A stretch of DNA of 64,000 bases from an uncultured Methylophilaceae bacterium. GTDB lineage: Bacteria > Pseudomonadota > Gammaproteobacteria > Burkholderiales > Methylophilaceae. Each line of letters opens with the position of its first letter. Within the stretch, counting starts at the first letter, position 1. Positions 62,852 to 64,000 of the stretch are shown here, piece after piece. The notes under the pieces were generated by a model. The model did no database searches and was not told the origin of the DNA. It saw nothing but the letters and a program-made list of their open reading frames with translations. The position numbers were made by a program, and so were the translations under genes. Where the stretch lies: the NCBI GenBank assembly GCA_905182075.1, contig CAJIZS010000002.1:25522-89521 (forward strand). The letters are read 5' to 3'.

Positions 62852-63814
62852 CTATAAACTGCATAAATTTTGGCAGGTTTTGATTATTTTTTCCTTATTA
62901 AAAGAATTTATAAGTTCTTTTAGTTTATTATTCTGCATAATGCTTTCAACAGTATATACACTAAGATCATTCCAATTAGTATCTTCCCACCAATTTTTAA
63001 CAGATGGATTCCATTCTGCATCGAACCAGCAACATGGATACAATTTTTTCGTTGATGATATGTATATCATATTGTTGTGTGTGCATTGTGGTTTTATATT
63101 ACAATTTCTAGTTACCCATGGCGATTCATTGTTAGTAATTGATTTAGGAATATCATTATACCTATCTAATATTTGTGTACCTTTAGCATGAAAATTATCT
63201 AGGAGAGTATCGTTAGGTAGTAGGTTGTTTACAACTTTAAATTTATTAAAACCTAATTGTTTTGATAATTGTTTTGCGGCGGCTATTTGATGTTTATTGT
63301 GTTTAAAAGGAATAAACTTCCAACCGGCATTTCCTCCAGCATTAATAAATGTTTGAGCGTTTTCCATAATTTTATTCCACTCTACACCGACTCTATAATA
63401 ATGATTGGTATCCTCTAATCCATCTATAGCAAATTCTAATAGACCATTTTGTGAAGAAAATAATTTTGCAAGATGCTCAAATGTTTCCTTTTTACCTAAT
63501 GATCCATTTGTGTGTAAACCAAAACTTATATGTGGATTATATTCTCGTGCCTTTTCAAAAATATCTGCAACTTCTGGATTGGCTAATGCATCTCCGTTGT
63601 TACCAACTGTTATAAAATAAGATGCATCTTTAAACCAAGTTGTTGAAAATATTTTATCCTCTAAAAAATCTACACTAAGATTTAAATTATATGTTATATT
63701 AGGATTTTTCCAAACTGTACCATCTTCCTTAAAATTTATTCTATTACAACCCAAGCATTTTGCATTACAATATGAACTAATTTCAACTTCTATTCTTTCT
63801 GGTATGTACGTCAT
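62852..63814 (-). CDS. Radical SAM enzyme with SPASM-like C-terminus
   Basis: The 320-residue protein has SSYCNAKCLGCNRINFKEDG (CxxxCxxC, about residues 14-21), a VGNNGDALANPEV segment in the SAM-binding position, and C-terminal cysteines (CNIKPQC, YPCCWFD, CQNLC) consistent with an auxiliary cluster. It ends with a WWEDTNWNDLSVYT motif also present in the next gene upstream, so the two are tandem relatives. Its start overlaps that gene's stop (ATGA). Substrate unknown. Confidence 0.82.
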   Translation of the reverse strand: MTYIPERIEVEISSYCNAKCLGCNRINFKEDGTVWKNPNITYNLNLSVDFLEDKIFSTTWFKDASYFITVGNNGDALANPEVADIFEKAREYNPHISFGLHTNGSLGKKETFEHLAKLFSSQNGLLEFAIDGLEDTNHYYRVGVEWNKIMENAQTFINAGGNAGWKFIPFKHNKHQIAAAKQLSKQLGFNKFKVVNNLLPNDTLLDNFHAKGTQILDRYNDIPKSITNNESPWVTRNCNIKPQCTHNNMIYISSTKKLYPCCWFDAEWNPSVKNWWEDTNWNDLSVYTVESIMQNNKLKELINSFNKEKIIKTCQNLCSL

Positions 63815-64000
63815 GCTTCACACTTTTGTTTACAAAGGAAGCAAACTTTTTTATTTTCCCAAGTTTTTTCTAATTCTTTTACTTTATAACTATTAAGAGC
63901 TTCTTCAATAGAATATTTGGTTAGATCATTCCAGTCGGTATCTTCCCACCAATTAAAAAATTCTGCGTTATTGTCAGATGTGTTATTATAAAAATCACAA
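63811..64000 (-). CDS. Second radical SAM enzyme, C-terminal part only
   Basis: Only the last 62 residues are in the window: FFNWWEDTDWNDLTKYSIEE, a helical stretch, and the Cys-rich end VCFLCKQKCEA. This matches the end of the gene directly downstream (WWEDTNWNDL and CQNLC), so it is a tandem paralogue of that radical SAM protein. The catalytic N-terminus lies beyond the window edge. Confidence 0.65.
   Translation of the reverse strand, partial: CDFYNNTSDNNAEFFNWWEDTDWNDLTKYSIEEALNSYKVKELEKTWENKKVCFLCKQKCEA

Overview
The window reads as about 64 kb of the genome of a T4-superfamily myovirus infecting a marine bacterium. It is AT-rich, tightly packed and mostly minus-strand. The diagnostic genes are the terminase pair (gp16 at 51052-51636, gp17 at 47584-49138), tail sheath (gp18, 53559-56264), two tail-tube-like proteins (52083-53401), a gp13-like neck protein, a gp4-like head completion protein, UvsX, UvsY, UvsW, gp32, the gp41 helicase and the gp61 primase. 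T4-type late promoters (TATAAATA or GATAAATA) sit 20-45 bases ahead of many virion genes on both strands. The major capsid, portal, prohead protease and DNA polymerase genes are not in the window. The host cannot be fixed from the sequence; the gene content resembles phages of SAR11-like or other marine alphaproteobacteria.

Layout. 0-5 kb: small envelope-type genes, a repeat protein, then a redox block of 2Fe-2S ferredoxin, an amidinotransferase-like enzyme, ferredoxin-NADP reductase and a truncated radical SAM gene. 5-7 kb: HSP20 chaperone, ribosomal protein bS21 and translation initiation factor IF3. 7-11 kb: a large membrane/coiled-coil protein, a virion protein, a SleB-type hydrolase with a holin-like protein, and a GIY-YIG nuclease. 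11-15 kb: a GSII-type glutamine synthetase facing a plus-strand operon made of a DUF6356-like protein, a haem-oxygenase-like oxidase, a VOC domain, a stand-alone AspRS/AsnRS-like catalytic core, a zinc-finger peptide and a tRNA with a long variable arm. 15-27 kb: SET protein, fibre-like proteins, PAAR spike tip, class II ribonucleotide reductase, radical SAM enzyme, PD-(D/E)XK nuclease and small structural genes. 27-32 kb: two related nucleotidyltransferases, another radical SAM gene, and several proteins whose N-termini look like T4 capsid-targeting peptides. 32-45 kb: replication and recombination genes. 45-59 kb: DNA packaging, head and tail genes. 59-62 kb: an ExbB/TolQ plus ExbD/TolR-like pair with other membrane proteins. 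62-64 kb: tandem radical SAM genes running off the edge.

Two cautions. First, roughly thirty genes, including essential ones such as gp41, gp17, gp18, UvsX, RNR and glutamine synthetase, are broken by single-base indels while the conserved protein continues in another frame. This pattern suggests an unpolished long-read consensus rather than true pseudogenes, so I annotate each such gene as one span. Second, about 100 bases inside uvsX encode a piece resembling the RadA C-terminal domain where Walker A should be.

How the genes fit together: the phage carries its own recombination-dependent replication kit, B12-dependent dNTP synthesis, translation-initiation proteins, an electron-transfer chain that could feed its several radical SAM enzymes, and probably capsid-delivered proteins that enter the cell with the DNA.
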